A stretch of DNA of 64,000 bases. Source: [Clostridium] hylemonae DSM 15053 (GTDB taxonomy: Bacteria > Bacillota > Clostridia > Lachnospirales > Lachnospiraceae). Below, one piece after another: positions 34,645 through 42,672 of this stretch. The notes beneath the pieces are model-generated. The model worked only from the letters and a program-made list of their open reading frames with translations. It had not been told where the DNA came from and searched no databases. Every line of letters starts with the position of its first letter. The stretch's first letter is position 1. The stretch spans positions 1,364,001-1,428,000 of the forward strand of contig NZ_CP036524.1 in the NCBI RefSeq assembly GCF_008281175.1. Reading direction: 5' to 3'. The translations under genes and the position numbers were made by a program.

Positions 34645-36324
34645 ATGGGATTTAAAAGTGATATAGAGATTGCCCAGGGAGCAGAGATGAAGGTGATCAA
34701 CGATATTGCCTCTTCTATCGGAATTCCGGACAGGTATGTGGAGAATTACGGAAAATATAAGGCGAAGATCGACTATCGTTATTACACAGATGAACTGGCA
34801 GAGCGTCCGGACGCAAAACTGATCCTCGTCACCGCGATCAATCCGACTCCCGCGGGAGAAGGGAAGACGACAACGACCATCGGTGTGGCAGACGCCATGA
34901 ACCGCCTCGGCAAAAAGACGATGGTAGCTTTAAGAGAACCGTCTCTTGGTCCTGTATTTGGGGTAAAAGGCGGAGCGGCAGGCGGCGGTTATGCCCAGGT
35001 CGTGCCGATGGAAGATATCAATCTTCACTTCACAGGAGACCTGCACGCGATCGGGACTGCCAATAATCTGATCGCCGCTATGCTGGATAACCATATCCAT
35101 CAGGGCAATGCGCTTGATATCGACACGAACAAGGTTACGTGGCGGCGGTGTGTGGATATGAATGACCGCCAGCTCCGCAGTATTGTGGACGGTCTCGGAT
35201 CAAAGGCGGACGGGGTGACGAGGCAGGATGGTTTTGATATCACAGTAGCCTCTGAGATCATGGCGGTGTTCTGTCTTGCAAAGGACATCACGGATTTGAA
35301 AGAGCGGGTGTCCAGAATCATCGTGGCATACTCCAGGAGCGGAAAGCCTGTGACAGCCGGGGACCTGAACGCACAGGGGGCCGTCGCGGCTCTTTTGAAG
35401 GACGCCCTGAAGCCGAATCTCGTACAGACGCTGGAAGGGACGCCTGCGTTTATCCACGGGGGACCGTTTGCGAATATTGCCCATGGCTGCAACAGTGTGA
35501 TCGCGACGAGGATGGGCATGAAACTGGCGGACTATATGGTGACGGAAGCCGGCTTTGGCGCAGATCTGGGCGCTGAAAAGTTCGTGGACATCAAATGCAG
35601 GATGTCCGGGCTTCGCCCGAACGCCGTCATCTTAGTGGCCACAATAAAGGCATTGAAATATAACGGCGGCGTGGCGAAAGCAGATCTGCAGGAAGAAAAT
35701 CTGGTGGCGCTAGAAAAAGGACTGCCGAATCTGTTAAAGCACATAGAAAATATTACAAAAGTATATGGATTGCCTGCCGTTGTGGCGATCAACAAATTCC
35801 CGGCAGACACAGAGGCTGAACTTGACCTCGTGCGGGAAAAATGCAGAGAGCTCGGGGTAAATGTGGCGCTCTCCGACGTATGGGCAGAAGGCGGCGCGGG
35901 AGGCCGGGAACTGGCCGGGGAAGTGATCCGTCTCTGTGAGGGAGAAAGTACAATGAAGTTCGTATATGATACAGATGCGGGCGTGCAGGAAAAAATAGAA
36001 GCCATTGCCGGGAAAGTATACGGCGCGGACGGAGTGGATTATACGCCGAAGGCGCTCAAAGAGATAAAGAATCTGGAGAGTATCGGACTTGGCGGGCTTC
36101 CGATCTGCATGGCGAAAAATCAATACTCCCTGACCGATGATCCAAAGAAACTTGGACGGCCGGAAGGATTCAGGATCACGATCCGCGATGTTGCCGCCTC
36201 TGCAGGCGCCGGTTTCCTCGTCGCTCTGACGGGCGATATCATGAAGATGCCTGGCCTGCCGAAAGTGCCGTCCGCAGAGAAGATAGATGTGGATGAAAAC
36301 GGTGTGATATCCGGATTGTTTTAA
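34645..36324 (+). CDS. fhs: Formate-tetrahydrofolate ligase
   Basis: A 559-residue protein, full length. It interconverts formate + THF + ATP and 10-formyl-THF + ADP + Pi. P-loop [13 protein letters not shown] at about residues 66-78, [49 protein letters not shown] and the potassium-site region [12 protein letters not shown] are diagnostic. The gap to lpd is 92 nt, with only a moderate AAGGG site, but no terminator is visible, so read-through from the gcv genes is likely. In a glycine-degrading direction it would run in reverse, making ATP from 10-formyl-THF and releasing formate. Confidence 0.97.
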   Translation: MGFKSDIEIAQGAEMKVINDIASSIGIPDRYVENYGKYKAKIDYRYYTDELAERPDAKLILVTAINPTPAGEGKTTTTIGVADAMNRLGKKTMVALREPSLGPVFGVKGGAAGGGYAQVVPMEDINLHFTGDLHAIGTANNLIAAMLDNHIHQGNALDIDTNKVTWRRCVDMNDRQLRSIVDGLGSKADGVTRQDGFDITVASEIMAVFCLAKDITDLKERVSRIIVAYSRSGKPVTAGDLNAQGAVAALLKDALKPNLVQTLEGTPAFIHGGPFANIAHGCNSVIATRMGMKLADYMVTEAGFGADLGAEKFVDIKCRMSGLRPNAVILVATIKALKYNGGVAKADLQEENLVALEKGLPNLLKHIENITKVYGLPAVVAINKFPADTEAELDLVREKCRELGVNVALSDVWAEGGAGGRELAGEVIRLCEGESTMKFVYDTDAGVQEKIEAIAGKVYGADGVDYTPKALKEIKNLESIGLGGLPICMAKNQYSLTDDPKKLGRPEGFRITIRDVAASAGAGFLVALTGDIMKMPGLPKVPSAEKIDVDENGVISGLF

Positions 36325-36331
36325 GGAGGGG

Positions 36332-36967
36332 ATGATAAGTTTGATGCTGGAAATGAAGACAACTGAATTTCTCGAAGCACTGTCATCTTCCGAACCGGTG
36401 CCGGGCGGAGGCGGGGCATCCGCCGCCGCGGGCGCCATGGGTGCGGCGCTCGGAATGATGGTTGCGAACCTTACGGTCGGAAAGAAAAAATATGCGGATG
36501 TAGAAGCGGAGGTCATCGAAGTCAGAGAAAAGCTCAGGGCATACAGGGAACGTCTTGCGGAATTGACCGACCGGGACGCCGAAGCCTTTGAGCCGCTCTC
36601 CAGAGCCTATGGACTGCCAAAAGACACGCCGGAACAGAGGGAAGAGAAGGCAGGAGTGCTTGAGCAGGCGCTCTATGAAGCCAGTGTCGTGCCGCTTGAG
36701 ATCATGGAAACGGTGCTGCGCGTTATGGAACTGCTGGAGGCGCTAGGCGAGAAGGGCAGCCGTATCGCCATAAGTGACGTTGGGGTTGGCATTTTATTTG
36801 CCGGGGCAGCTCTGGAAGGAGCCTCTTTGAATGTTTTCATCAACACAAAGCTGATGAAAGATGAGAAGCGGGCGGCAGAACTAAACGGCGAGGCCGACCG
36901 CATGATCCGCGAAGGAAGGCTTCTGAAGGAGAAAGTATACGGCGGCGTGCTGGATCACATCCGCTAG
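36332..36967 (+). CDS. fchA: Methenyltetrahydrofolate cyclohydrolase, FchA type (cyclodeaminase/cyclohydrolase family)
   Basis: A ~207-211-residue helical protein of the formiminotransferase-cyclodeaminase family, single-domain FchA form. It opens 5,10-methenyl-THF to 10-formyl-THF. The family hallmark TTEFLEALSSSEPVPGGGGASAAAGAMGAALGMMVANLT and the later DVGVGILFAGAALEGASLNVFIN segment are present. The start is uncertain: AAGGAGGG sits 2 nt before ATG 36332, 11 nt before TTG 36341 and 14 nt before ATG 36344. A cyclodeaminase role in histidine degradation is possible, but the fhs and folD neighbours support folate one-carbon metabolism. The adjacent FolD appears to have lost this activity. 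Confidence 0.9.
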   Translation: MISLMLEMKTTEFLEALSSSEPVPGGGGASAAAGAMGAALGMMVANLTVGKKKYADVEAEVIEVREKLRAYRERLAELTDRDAEAFEPLSRAYGLPKDTPEQREEKAGVLEQALYEASVVPLEIMETVLRVMELLEALGEKGSRIAISDVGVGILFAGAALEGASLNVFINTKLMKDEKRAAELNGEADRMIREGRLLKEKVYGGVLDHIR

Positions 36968-36984
36968 AAGCAGGAGGAAGGGAT

Positions 36985-37842
36985 ATGGACACATTGATGA
37001 AAGGCGCCGATGTTGCGGCCGCTATGAAAGAAGGCCTGATAAAGGAAACAGAGGATCTGAAGGAAAAAGGGATCCATCCGTGCCTCGGTATTGTACGTGT
37101 CGGGGAAAGACCGGATGATATGGCTTACGAGCGGGGGGCCAGAAAGAGAATGGAGAGTATCGGGATCAGATGTGAAGTGACGGAACTCCCGGAAGACATT
37201 ACCCAGGAGGCCTTTGAGGAGGCATTTCGCGGCGTGAATGACGATCCGCGCATACACGGTATCCTGCTGTTTCGTCCGCTTCCGCCCCACCTTGACGAAG
37301 AGCCGGTCAGGGCGATGATCCACCCGCTCAAAGACGCAGACTGTATGAGTCCGGTGAATATTGCGAAAGTGTTCTCAGGGGACGAGAGCGGATATGCGCC
37401 GTGTACACCGGAAGCTGTCATGGAAATGCTCGATCATTATAAGATAAGCCTCAAAGGAAAAAGAGTGACAGTCATCGGAAGGAGCATGGTCGTTGGGAAA
37501 CCGCTGTCTATGTTGCTGCTGAAAAGACATGCCACGGTCACGGTGTGCCACACGAGAACAGTAGAACTGTCAAAGACGTGCAGGGACGCGCAGATCCTTG
37601 TCGCCGCCGCGGGAAAGGCGAGAATGGTCACCGGAGATATGGTCGGCGACGGCGCGGTCGTGGTAGATGTGGGGATCAATGTAGACGAAGAGGGAAATCT
37701 GTGCGGTGATGTGGACTTTGACAGTGTACAGGAGAAGGCATCTCATATCAGTCCCGTTCCGAGAGGCGTCGGCAGTGTGACATCCTCCGTGCTGGCGAAG
37801 CATGTCATAAAAGGCGCGCGCTGTCTGAATGAAGGCTGTTAG
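36985..37842 (+). CDS. folD: Methylenetetrahydrofolate dehydrogenase (FolD family, cyclohydrolase residues replaced)
   Basis: A 285-residue FolD-family protein with the NAD(P)-binding motif VIGRSMVVGKPLSMLLL and C-terminal PVPRGVGSVTSSVLAKH. In the usual catalytic motif Y-x-x-x-K, the Tyr is present (Tyr48, YERGARKR) but the lysine position is Ala52. The Gln of the usual VQLPLP stretch is Phe96 (LLFRPLPPH). In human and E. coli enzymes the lysine is needed for cyclohydrolase but less so for dehydrogenase activity. So this protein probably only oxidises methylene-THF, with FchA next door doing the second step. The aspartate of KDAD, which contacts folate, is kept. It follows fchA after 17 nt. 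Confidence 0.9.
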   Translation: MDTLMKGADVAAAMKEGLIKETEDLKEKGIHPCLGIVRVGERPDDMAYERGARKRMESIGIRCEVTELPEDITQEAFEEAFRGVNDDPRIHGILLFRPLPPHLDEEPVRAMIHPLKDADCMSPVNIAKVFSGDESGYAPCTPEAVMEMLDHYKISLKGKRVTVIGRSMVVGKPLSMLLLKRHATVTVCHTRTVELSKTCRDAQILVAAAGKARMVTGDMVGDGAVVVDVGINVDEEGNLCGDVDFDSVQEKASHISPVPRGVGSVTSSVLAKHVIKGARCLNEGC

Positions 37843-37868
37843 GATACGTTCGGGAAACGGGTGAAAAT

Positions 37869-38492
37869 ATGAAGCGCTACATTAAAATATTTTTTCTTGC
37901 GGCAGGGGCCGGACTTTTTATCGGAGTCGGGGGAATCGTCTATCTGTCCATGGAAAATAAAACAGCAGGTTCTCTGCTGTTTACGGTTGGATTATATGCG
38001 GTTGTGCTCAATGGTCTCTATCTCTATACCGGAAAAGTAGGATATATTGTCAATGAAGCTCATAAAAGGGCGTACGGCATGCTGCTCCTTGTCACCTGGG
38101 CAGGGAATCTGGCAGGGGCGGCGCTGGCGGCGCGGGCCGTGCTCCTGTCACGGATAGATGGAATCCGGGAAGCGGCGGCCGGCGTCTGCAGGATCAAGCT
38201 GAACGACCGGCCGGTCAGTATTCTGATTCTCTCTTTTTTCTGCGGCCTTCTCATGTTTATCGCCGTAGACGGATTCAGGGAGAAGGGAAACCCGCTGATC
38301 TTATTTCTCTGTGTCAGTGTGTTTATCCTCTGTGGTTTTGAGCACTGTGTGGCAAATATGTTTTATTTTACGCTGGCAGAGGCATGGTCTGTAAAAGCGG
38401 CGGGTTATCTGCTCATCATGACCTTGGGCAACAGTCTTGGCGGGATGCTTGTCCCGGCGGTAAAGAGACTGGAAGTAAAGGTTCTCATCTGA
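37869..38492 (+). CDS. Formate/nitrite transporter (FNT) family channel
   Basis: A 207-residue membrane protein with six hydrophobic helices. The FNT signature GFEHCVANMFYF (central His of the pore) is present, together with GAGLFIGVGGIVYLSM in helix 1 and GNSLGGMLVPA in the last helix. FNT channels pass formate, nitrite or hydrosulfide. It is shorter than the usual 250-290 residues: the amphipathic N-terminal helix and part of the C-terminus are missing. It starts 26 nt after folD in the same operon as fhs, so formate is the likely ligand. Its 3' end overlaps the convergent DUF2000 gene by 8 bp. Confidence 0.85.
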   Translation: MKRYIKIFFLAAGAGLFIGVGGIVYLSMENKTAGSLLFTVGLYAVVLNGLYLYTGKVGYIVNEAHKRAYGMLLLVTWAGNLAGAALAARAVLLSRIDGIREAAAGVCRIKLNDRPVSILILSFFCGLLMFIAVDGFREKGNPLILFLCVSVFILCGFEHCVANMFYFTLAEAWSVKAAGYLLIMTLGNSLGGMLVPAVKRLEVKVLI

Positions 38493-38901
38493 GCAGCGGG
38501 AGGTTTCCCGTCAGTTTGTTCACTGCTTTTTTTCTGCCGCATATTCCAATACCGTAATAAATAAATTCGTCCGAGTCTGCCGCCTTTTGGATAAATTCAT
38601 CATATACGTTACAGCTCTGTGCCACATCTGAGAAGTCGACGACTGTCAAGTCTGAGAATTCGGGGGCGTAGAGCTGTTCTCTTATTTCTTTGATCTTTTC
38701 CCTGGAAGCCTTGAGTATCGGCACCGGTACGGCAATGATCCCGAGGTGGGCCCTGCCGTTTTTGTCCGTCACGTCGGGTCCCACGGCTTCAGGGATATGC
38801 TTTCCCAAAGTGATGCCCATGATACCGGCGGTGTTTGCCGCGATACCGGCCGGAAGCGCTTCGTCTATTACCATCACACATTTCTGATCTTGCAGTTCCA
38901 T
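38485..38901 (-). CDS. DUF2000 domain protein
   Basis: A 138-residue protein of the DUF2000 family, proposed to have a peptidyl-tRNA hydrolase 2-like fold but without assigned activity. Typical stretches are KCVMVIDEALPAGIAANTAGIMGITLGK, HLGIIAVPVPILKAS and YYGIGICGRKKAVNKLTGNLPLLR. The start ATG 38901 follows AAGGAAAGAAAC; in-frame upstream sequence is not homologous. It diverges from the TetR gene, with about 195 nt between them, and may belong to the same regulon, but no operator copy lies on its own side. Confidence 0.8.
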   Translation of the reverse strand: MELQDQKCVMVIDEALPAGIAANTAGIMGITLGKHIPEAVGPDVTDKNGRAHLGIIAVPVPILKASREKIKEIREQLYAPEFSDLTVVDFSDVAQSCNVYDEFIQKAADSDEFIYYGIGICGRKKAVNKLTGNLPLLR

Positions 38902-39021
38902 TGTTTCTTTCCTTTCTTTGCTGCTGTTATCGTTGCTTTTGATTTTAATCGAATCGGCGGAAAGATTCTTGTAAGATATGACACTCAATGCAGGGAAGTT
39001 TTATTTCATGGGGCAGACAGG

Positions 39022-39067
39022 TTGACACTTTGTGAATATGATGATAAGATGCAAGTGAATACTTGCA
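39022..39067 (+). promoter_or_regulatory. Promoter and probable operator of the TetR gene
   Basis: TTGACA (39022-39027), 17 nt, TAAGAT (39045-39050). Starting in the last -10 base, 39050-39067 is the palindrome TGCAAGT-GAAT-ACTTGCA. The same palindrome with GATT in the middle occurs at 39726-39743. Placement over the start of transcription implies autorepression by the TetR protein. Confidence 0.85.
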
Positions 39068-39095
39068 TGAAAAGCGGAAGGGAGTGGTATACAGG

Positions 39096-39671
39096 TTGGA
39101 CGAAACTCAAAATAAGATCATCACTGCTGCCATGACCTTAATTATGGAGCGGGGCTACACTGCTACGACGACGAAGGACATAGCTGCGGAGGCAGGGGTG
39201 AATGAATGTACGATTTTCCGCAGGTTTAAGGGGAAGAAAGAGATCGTGCTGTCGGCGATGGAGCTGCCGGAGTGGAATCCGTGTCTGTCGGAGGAAGACT
39301 TTTCATACAGCGGCGATGTTGTAAGAGACCTTATATCGTTTTCAGAAGTCTATATGAGCAAAGTGACTCCCCGCATGGTGAAAGTGTCGATCGGCCTGCG
39401 CACGCCGGAACTGTATCCATATACGTCCGATTCTATACTGGAAGTTCCCCGTGTATTTAAAAAAGTGCTGACAGCGTATTTTGACAAAATGATCCGCGGG
39501 GGAAAGATCAGGGACGGGGATCGTGAGAGTCTGGCTATGATGTTCCTGTCTTTGAATTTTGGATTTGTATTTTTAAGCGCTTCATTTGGGGAGAAACTGA
39601 CTCATATAGAAAAAGAGAAGTATATCTGTAACAGCGTGGGCATTTTTGCCGAAGGAATATTAAAAAAGTAA
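39096..39671 (+). CDS. TetR/AcrR family transcriptional regulator
   Basis: A ~191-residue regulator. The N-terminal helix-turn-helix is typical (KIITAAMTLIMERGYTATTTKDIAAEAGVNECTIFRRFKGKKEIVLSAM). The C-terminal domain is helical and ligand specificity cannot be read. I chose TTG 39096, 11 nt after GGGAG; a TTG at 39063 is in frame but lies within the operator palindrome, and GTG 39084 is too near the ribosome binding site. Identical half-sites in front of this gene and of the DUF1330/metallo-hydrolase pair make that pair its likely target. Confidence 0.9.
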   Translation: MDETQNKIITAAMTLIMERGYTATTTKDIAAEAGVNECTIFRRFKGKKEIVLSAMELPEWNPCLSEEDFSYSGDVVRDLISFSEVYMSKVTPRMVKVSIGLRTPELYPYTSDSILEVPRVFKKVLTAYFDKMIRGGKIRDGDRESLAMMFLSLNFGFVFLSASFGEKLTHIEKEKYICNSVGIFAEGILKK

Positions 39672-39711
39672 TGGTATCTCCGGTATCTCAGGTATAACTG
39701 GGGGTACCATT
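39670..39711 (+). terminator. Hairpin after the TetR gene
   Basis: AATGGTATCTCC and GGGGGTACCATT pair over about 12 bp with two G-U pairs; the stem starts in the stop codon. The T tract is poor (ATTTAT). Confidence 0.45.
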
Positions 39712-39714
39712 ATT

Positions 39715-39743
39715 TATAATATTAATGCAAGTGATTACTTGCA
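39715..39743 (+). promoter_or_regulatory. Promoter -10 and probable TetR operator of the DUF1330 operon
   Basis: TATAAT at 39715-39720 without a clear -35, then the palindrome TGCAAGT-GATT-ACTTGCA at 39726-39743, matching the site in front of the TetR gene in both 7-nt arms. Confidence 0.8.
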
Positions 39744-39757
39744 TAAAAGGAGGAGTC

Positions 39758-40048
39758 ATGGTATATTTTATTGCTGCGGTATATATTGATGAAGAAAAAG
39801 GGCGGGGTGATTACGACGAGTATATCCGGGAGGTCAGACCGATCGTGGAGCAGTACGGGGGAAGGTACATTGTGCGCTCGGATAAAATAACGCCTCTCGG
39901 TGAGAAGTGGAGGCCAGGGCGCCTTATCGTGATTGAGTGGGATACAAAAGAACGTCTGGATAAATGTTTCCAGTCCGGGGAGTATCGTAAAATTGCGTCA
40001 AAGAGAGAAGGTTCTGTTGACAGCAGGGCAGTCATAGTGGAGGGATAA
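39758..40048 (+). CDS. DUF1330 family protein
   Basis: A 96-residue protein of the DUF1330 family (dimeric alpha-beta barrel, ferredoxin-like fold) with YFIAAVYIDEEKGRGDYDEYIREVRPIVEQYGGRYIVRS and the RLIVIEWDTKERLDKCFQSGEYRKIASKRE block. Members are small and mostly uncharacterised. The ATG follows AAAGGAGGAGTC. The metallo-hydrolase starts 3 nt after its stop, so they form a tight pair under the TetR-type operator. Confidence 0.88.
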   Translation: MVYFIAAVYIDEEKGRGDYDEYIREVRPIVEQYGGRYIVRSDKITPLGEKWRPGRLIVIEWDTKERLDKCFQSGEYRKIASKREGSVDSRAVIVEG

Positions 40049-40051
40049 CGT

Positions 40052-40882
40052 ATGGAGATATGTAACAATGTTCACCAGATCAGAATTAATTTTAATGTGA
40101 CCGATAAGATAGAACGGTATGTCTATATTTATCTCATAACCGGCAGGCGGTGTTACCTTATAGATACCGGAACTGCCGGCTGTGAGGCAAAGATCGGGCG
40201 GTATATGGAAGGGATCGGGAGAAGACTGGAGGAAGTTGCGGCAGTGTTCCTGACACACGCACATCCTGACCATATCGGCAGCGCGGCCGCCTTAAAGCGG
40301 ATCACAGGCTGTAAGGTATATGCGCCTGAGAAGGAGAAAGCATGGATAGAGAATATAGACTTGCAGTTTAAGGAAAGGCCGATCCCGAATTTCTATGCGC
40401 TGGCTGGAGAGTCTGTGTCTGTGGATGAGGCGGCTTGGCAAGGACATATTATTTCGCCGGAGCCGGATGTGACATTACGGGCAGTTGAGACGCCGGGACA
40501 CAGCGCGGGCTCGGTCTCTTATGTATTTGAAGAGGAGCAGGTGATCTTTACAGGAGATACAGTACCGGCGCCGGATGATCTGCCGATCATCACAGACGTA
40601 CGGGAGAGCATACAGTCGATTCAAAAGCTGCGGACGCAGGAGCATATTCAATACCTCTGCCCCGCATGGGACAGAGTATATGAAGGAAGAGAGACGAAAA
40701 AAGTGCTTGACCGCAGCGGGGAACTTCTGGACAGATTGAGACAGTGTGTCATTCAGACGCAGAAGCGGTACCCGGGAAGGACGGCTGCGGAGAAAACAGA
40801 GCTTATCAAGGCGGACATGGGATGGGGGCACCTGGATTCTAATCCGTTATTTGCCGCAAGTATAAAAGCTTGTATTGAATAG
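40052..40882 (+). CDS. MBL-fold metallo-hydrolase
   Basis: A 276-residue metallo-beta-lactamase-fold hydrolase. The metal-binding H-x-H-x-D-H motif is FLTHAHPDHIGS (about residues 68-79); further ligands are in TPGHSAGSVS and FTGDTVP. A C-terminal ~75-residue helical tail (YEGRETKKVLDRSGELLDRLRQC onward) follows, as in many MBL proteins of the hydroxyacylglutathione-hydrolase-like group. The substrate is unknown; thioester or lactone hydrolysis is a guess. TetR control of this pair suggests a response to a small toxic or signalling compound. Confidence 0.9.
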   Translation: MEICNNVHQIRINFNVTDKIERYVYIYLITGRRCYLIDTGTAGCEAKIGRYMEGIGRRLEEVAAVFLTHAHPDHIGSAAALKRITGCKVYAPEKEKAWIENIDLQFKERPIPNFYALAGESVSVDEAAWQGHIISPEPDVTLRAVETPGHSAGSVSYVFEEEQVIFTGDTVPAPDDLPIITDVRESIQSIQKLRTQEHIQYLCPAWDRVYEGRETKKVLDRSGELLDRLRQCVIQTQKRYPGRTAAEKTELIKADMGWGHLDSNPLFAASIKACIE

Positions 40883-40903
40883 CGTGCGCCTGGCAGGTAT
40901 AAT
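40875..40903 (+). promoter_or_regulatory. Promoter of the dihydrouridine synthase gene
   Basis: TTGAAT (40875-40880, overlapping the preceding stop codon), 17 nt, TATAAT (40898-40903). Confidence 0.7.
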
Positions 40904-40952
40904 AGGTCTATGCCGACGCGCGGACAAAGCGCGCGAAAAGTAAGGAGGAACG

Positions 40953-41912
40953 ATGGATTATTATTTTGCCCCCATGGAGGGGATCACCGGATATATACAC
41001 CGCAGTGCGTATCAGGCGTTGTTTCCGTGCATAGACAAGTATTTTACTGCATTCATTGCGCCGAACCAGCATGGAAAGCTCAGTTCCAGGGAGAAGAATG
41101 ATATACTTCCGGAACACAACAGAGGAATGAAGGTAGTTCCCCAGCTTCTCACGAACAAGGCAGATGATTTTATCCTGACGGCAGGGAAATTAAAAGAGTA
41201 TGGCTACCGTGAAGTGAACCTGAACCTTGGCTGTCCGTCCAGGACTGTGGTATCCAAGTACAGGGGATCAGGGTTTCTGGCCAGACCGGAAGAACTGGAC
41301 CGCTTTCTGTACGAAGTGTTTGAAAAGACAGAGACAGACATATCGGTAAAAACAAGAACAGGAAGGGACAGCCCCCAGGAGTTCGTAAGGCTGATGGAGA
41401 TCTATAACAAATATCCACTGAAAGAGCTTATCATCCATCCGAGAACGCAGCAGGATTTCTACAAAAATACGCCGGATCTGAGTGTATTTGCACAGGCCCT
41501 GTCAGTGAGCAGATGCCCGGTATGTTATAATGGGGATATATTTACGACAGAGGACTTAAAGGTATTTCGCGCGCGGTTTGCGAATGTAGATAAAGTGATG
41601 CTCGGGAGAGGGCTTCTCGTGAATCCGATGCTGATAGAGATGGCAGAGGATGGAACTGCCATTGACATGGAAAGGATAAGGAAATTTCACGATATGGTGT
41701 ACGGCGGTTACAGGGAGGTGCTTTCCGGGGATAAGGTCATCCTGTTTAAGATGAAAGAGCTCTGGAGTTATATGATCCATCTCTTTTCAGACAGTAAGAA
41801 ATACGCAAAGAAGATACGGAAGTCGGAGAAGCTCCCGGCCTATGAAGAGGCGGTAGACGCTCTGTTTTTGGAGTGTCCGCTGAGAGAGCCGGAGAGGAAT
41901 GCACAAACTTAG
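40953..41912 (+). CDS. dus: tRNA-dihydrouridine synthase
   Basis: A 319-residue FMN-dependent tRNA-dihydrouridine synthase, reducing uridines in the D-loop of tRNA. The N-terminal YYFAPMEGITGY, the catalytic Cys in EVNLNLGCPSRTVVSKYRGSGFL, the tRNA/FMN-contact VKTRTGRDSPQEF, IIHPRTQQDFYK and GDIFTTEDL define the family. AAGGAGG precedes the ATG. The next gene begins within about 30 nt. Which of the Dus subfamilies (and so which tRNA position) is not determined. Confidence 0.95.
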   Translation: MDYYFAPMEGITGYIHRSAYQALFPCIDKYFTAFIAPNQHGKLSSREKNDILPEHNRGMKVVPQLLTNKADDFILTAGKLKEYGYREVNLNLGCPSRTVVSKYRGSGFLARPEELDRFLYEVFEKTETDISVKTRTGRDSPQEFVRLMEIYNKYPLKELIIHPRTQQDFYKNTPDLSVFAQALSVSRCPVCYNGDIFTTEDLKVFRARFANVDKVMLGRGLLVNPMLIEMAEDGTAIDMERIRKFHDMVYGGYREVLSGDKVILFKMKELWSYMIHLFSDSKKYAKKIRKSEKLPAYEEAVDALFLECPLREPERNAQT

Positions 41913-41941
41913 GAGAGGTCAAGAAGGAGCTGGTAATACAT

Positions 41942-42565
41942 TTGATCTGCAATATAGCGGCAGCGGCCGCGGGAGCCGCTGCATTCTGCATGATAGCGGG
42001 ATACTGTTCCCCGGGAAACGGCCGGGGAAGCAGACCGCTTTGCACATGGATATTCCGGGGGACGGGCGGCATCACTGCACTGTACTGCCTGCACCGGTAT
42101 GAGGAGGCCGGCGCATGTCTTACCATGTTCGGTTTCTTTTGCATACTGGCAGCAGTGGCACTTACAGATTTGGGCCGACGGGAGATTCCGGATATGTACT
42201 GTGCGGCTGTTGTCATACTGGCGTTTATATCGGCCTTCACGCTGCCGGGTCTGCCGGTATGGGAAAGGGCGGCCGGGAGCCTGTGTGTCAGCCTGCCGTT
42301 TCTTGTCGTTGCCGTAGCCGTGCCGGGGGCATTTGGCGGAGGAGATGTGAAGCTGATGGCCGCCTGCGGCCTGTTTCTTGGAGTTAAGATCACAGCCGTG
42401 GCGGCAGCGGCCGGCATACTGCTGGCAGGATGCGCGGGAGCAGGTCTTGTATTGTCCGGCCGCAGAGGAAAAAGGGGAGTCCTTGCACTGGGGCCTTTTC
42501 TCTGTGCAGGAATGACGGCGGGGGTCATTTGGGGAGAGCAGATGATACAATGGTATATTTCTTAG
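41942..42565 (+). CDS. A24 family prepilin peptidase (type IV leader peptidase-like)
   Basis: A ~207-residue polytopic membrane aspartate protease of the prepilin peptidase A24 family. The two catalytic aspartates are visible in LTDLGRREIPDMY and in FGGGDVKLMAACG (the G-x-GD motif). There is no N-terminal methyltransferase domain. The start is uncertain: TTG 41942 is 12 nt after AAGGAG, while the open frame reaches back to 41873 inside dus. It would process pilin-like precursors, but no pilin or secretion ATPase gene is in the window. Coupling to dus is only by position. Confidence 0.85.
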   Translation: MICNIAAAAAGAAAFCMIAGYCSPGNGRGSRPLCTWIFRGTGGITALYCLHRYEEAGACLTMFGFFCILAAVALTDLGRREIPDMYCAAVVILAFISAFTLPGLPVWERAAGSLCVSLPFLVVAVAVPGAFGGGDVKLMAACGLFLGVKITAVAAAAGILLAGCAGAGLVLSGRRGKRGVLALGPFLCAGMTAGVIWGEQMIQWYIS

Positions 42566-42672
42566 AAAATATTACTATTTATTGAGCCTTTTTCCAGTCC
42601 GGAACTGTCTTCATATTGTAGAGTATAATCGTTAAGTTTAGATATACAGTAACATAAGGAGCGTAACAGTTT

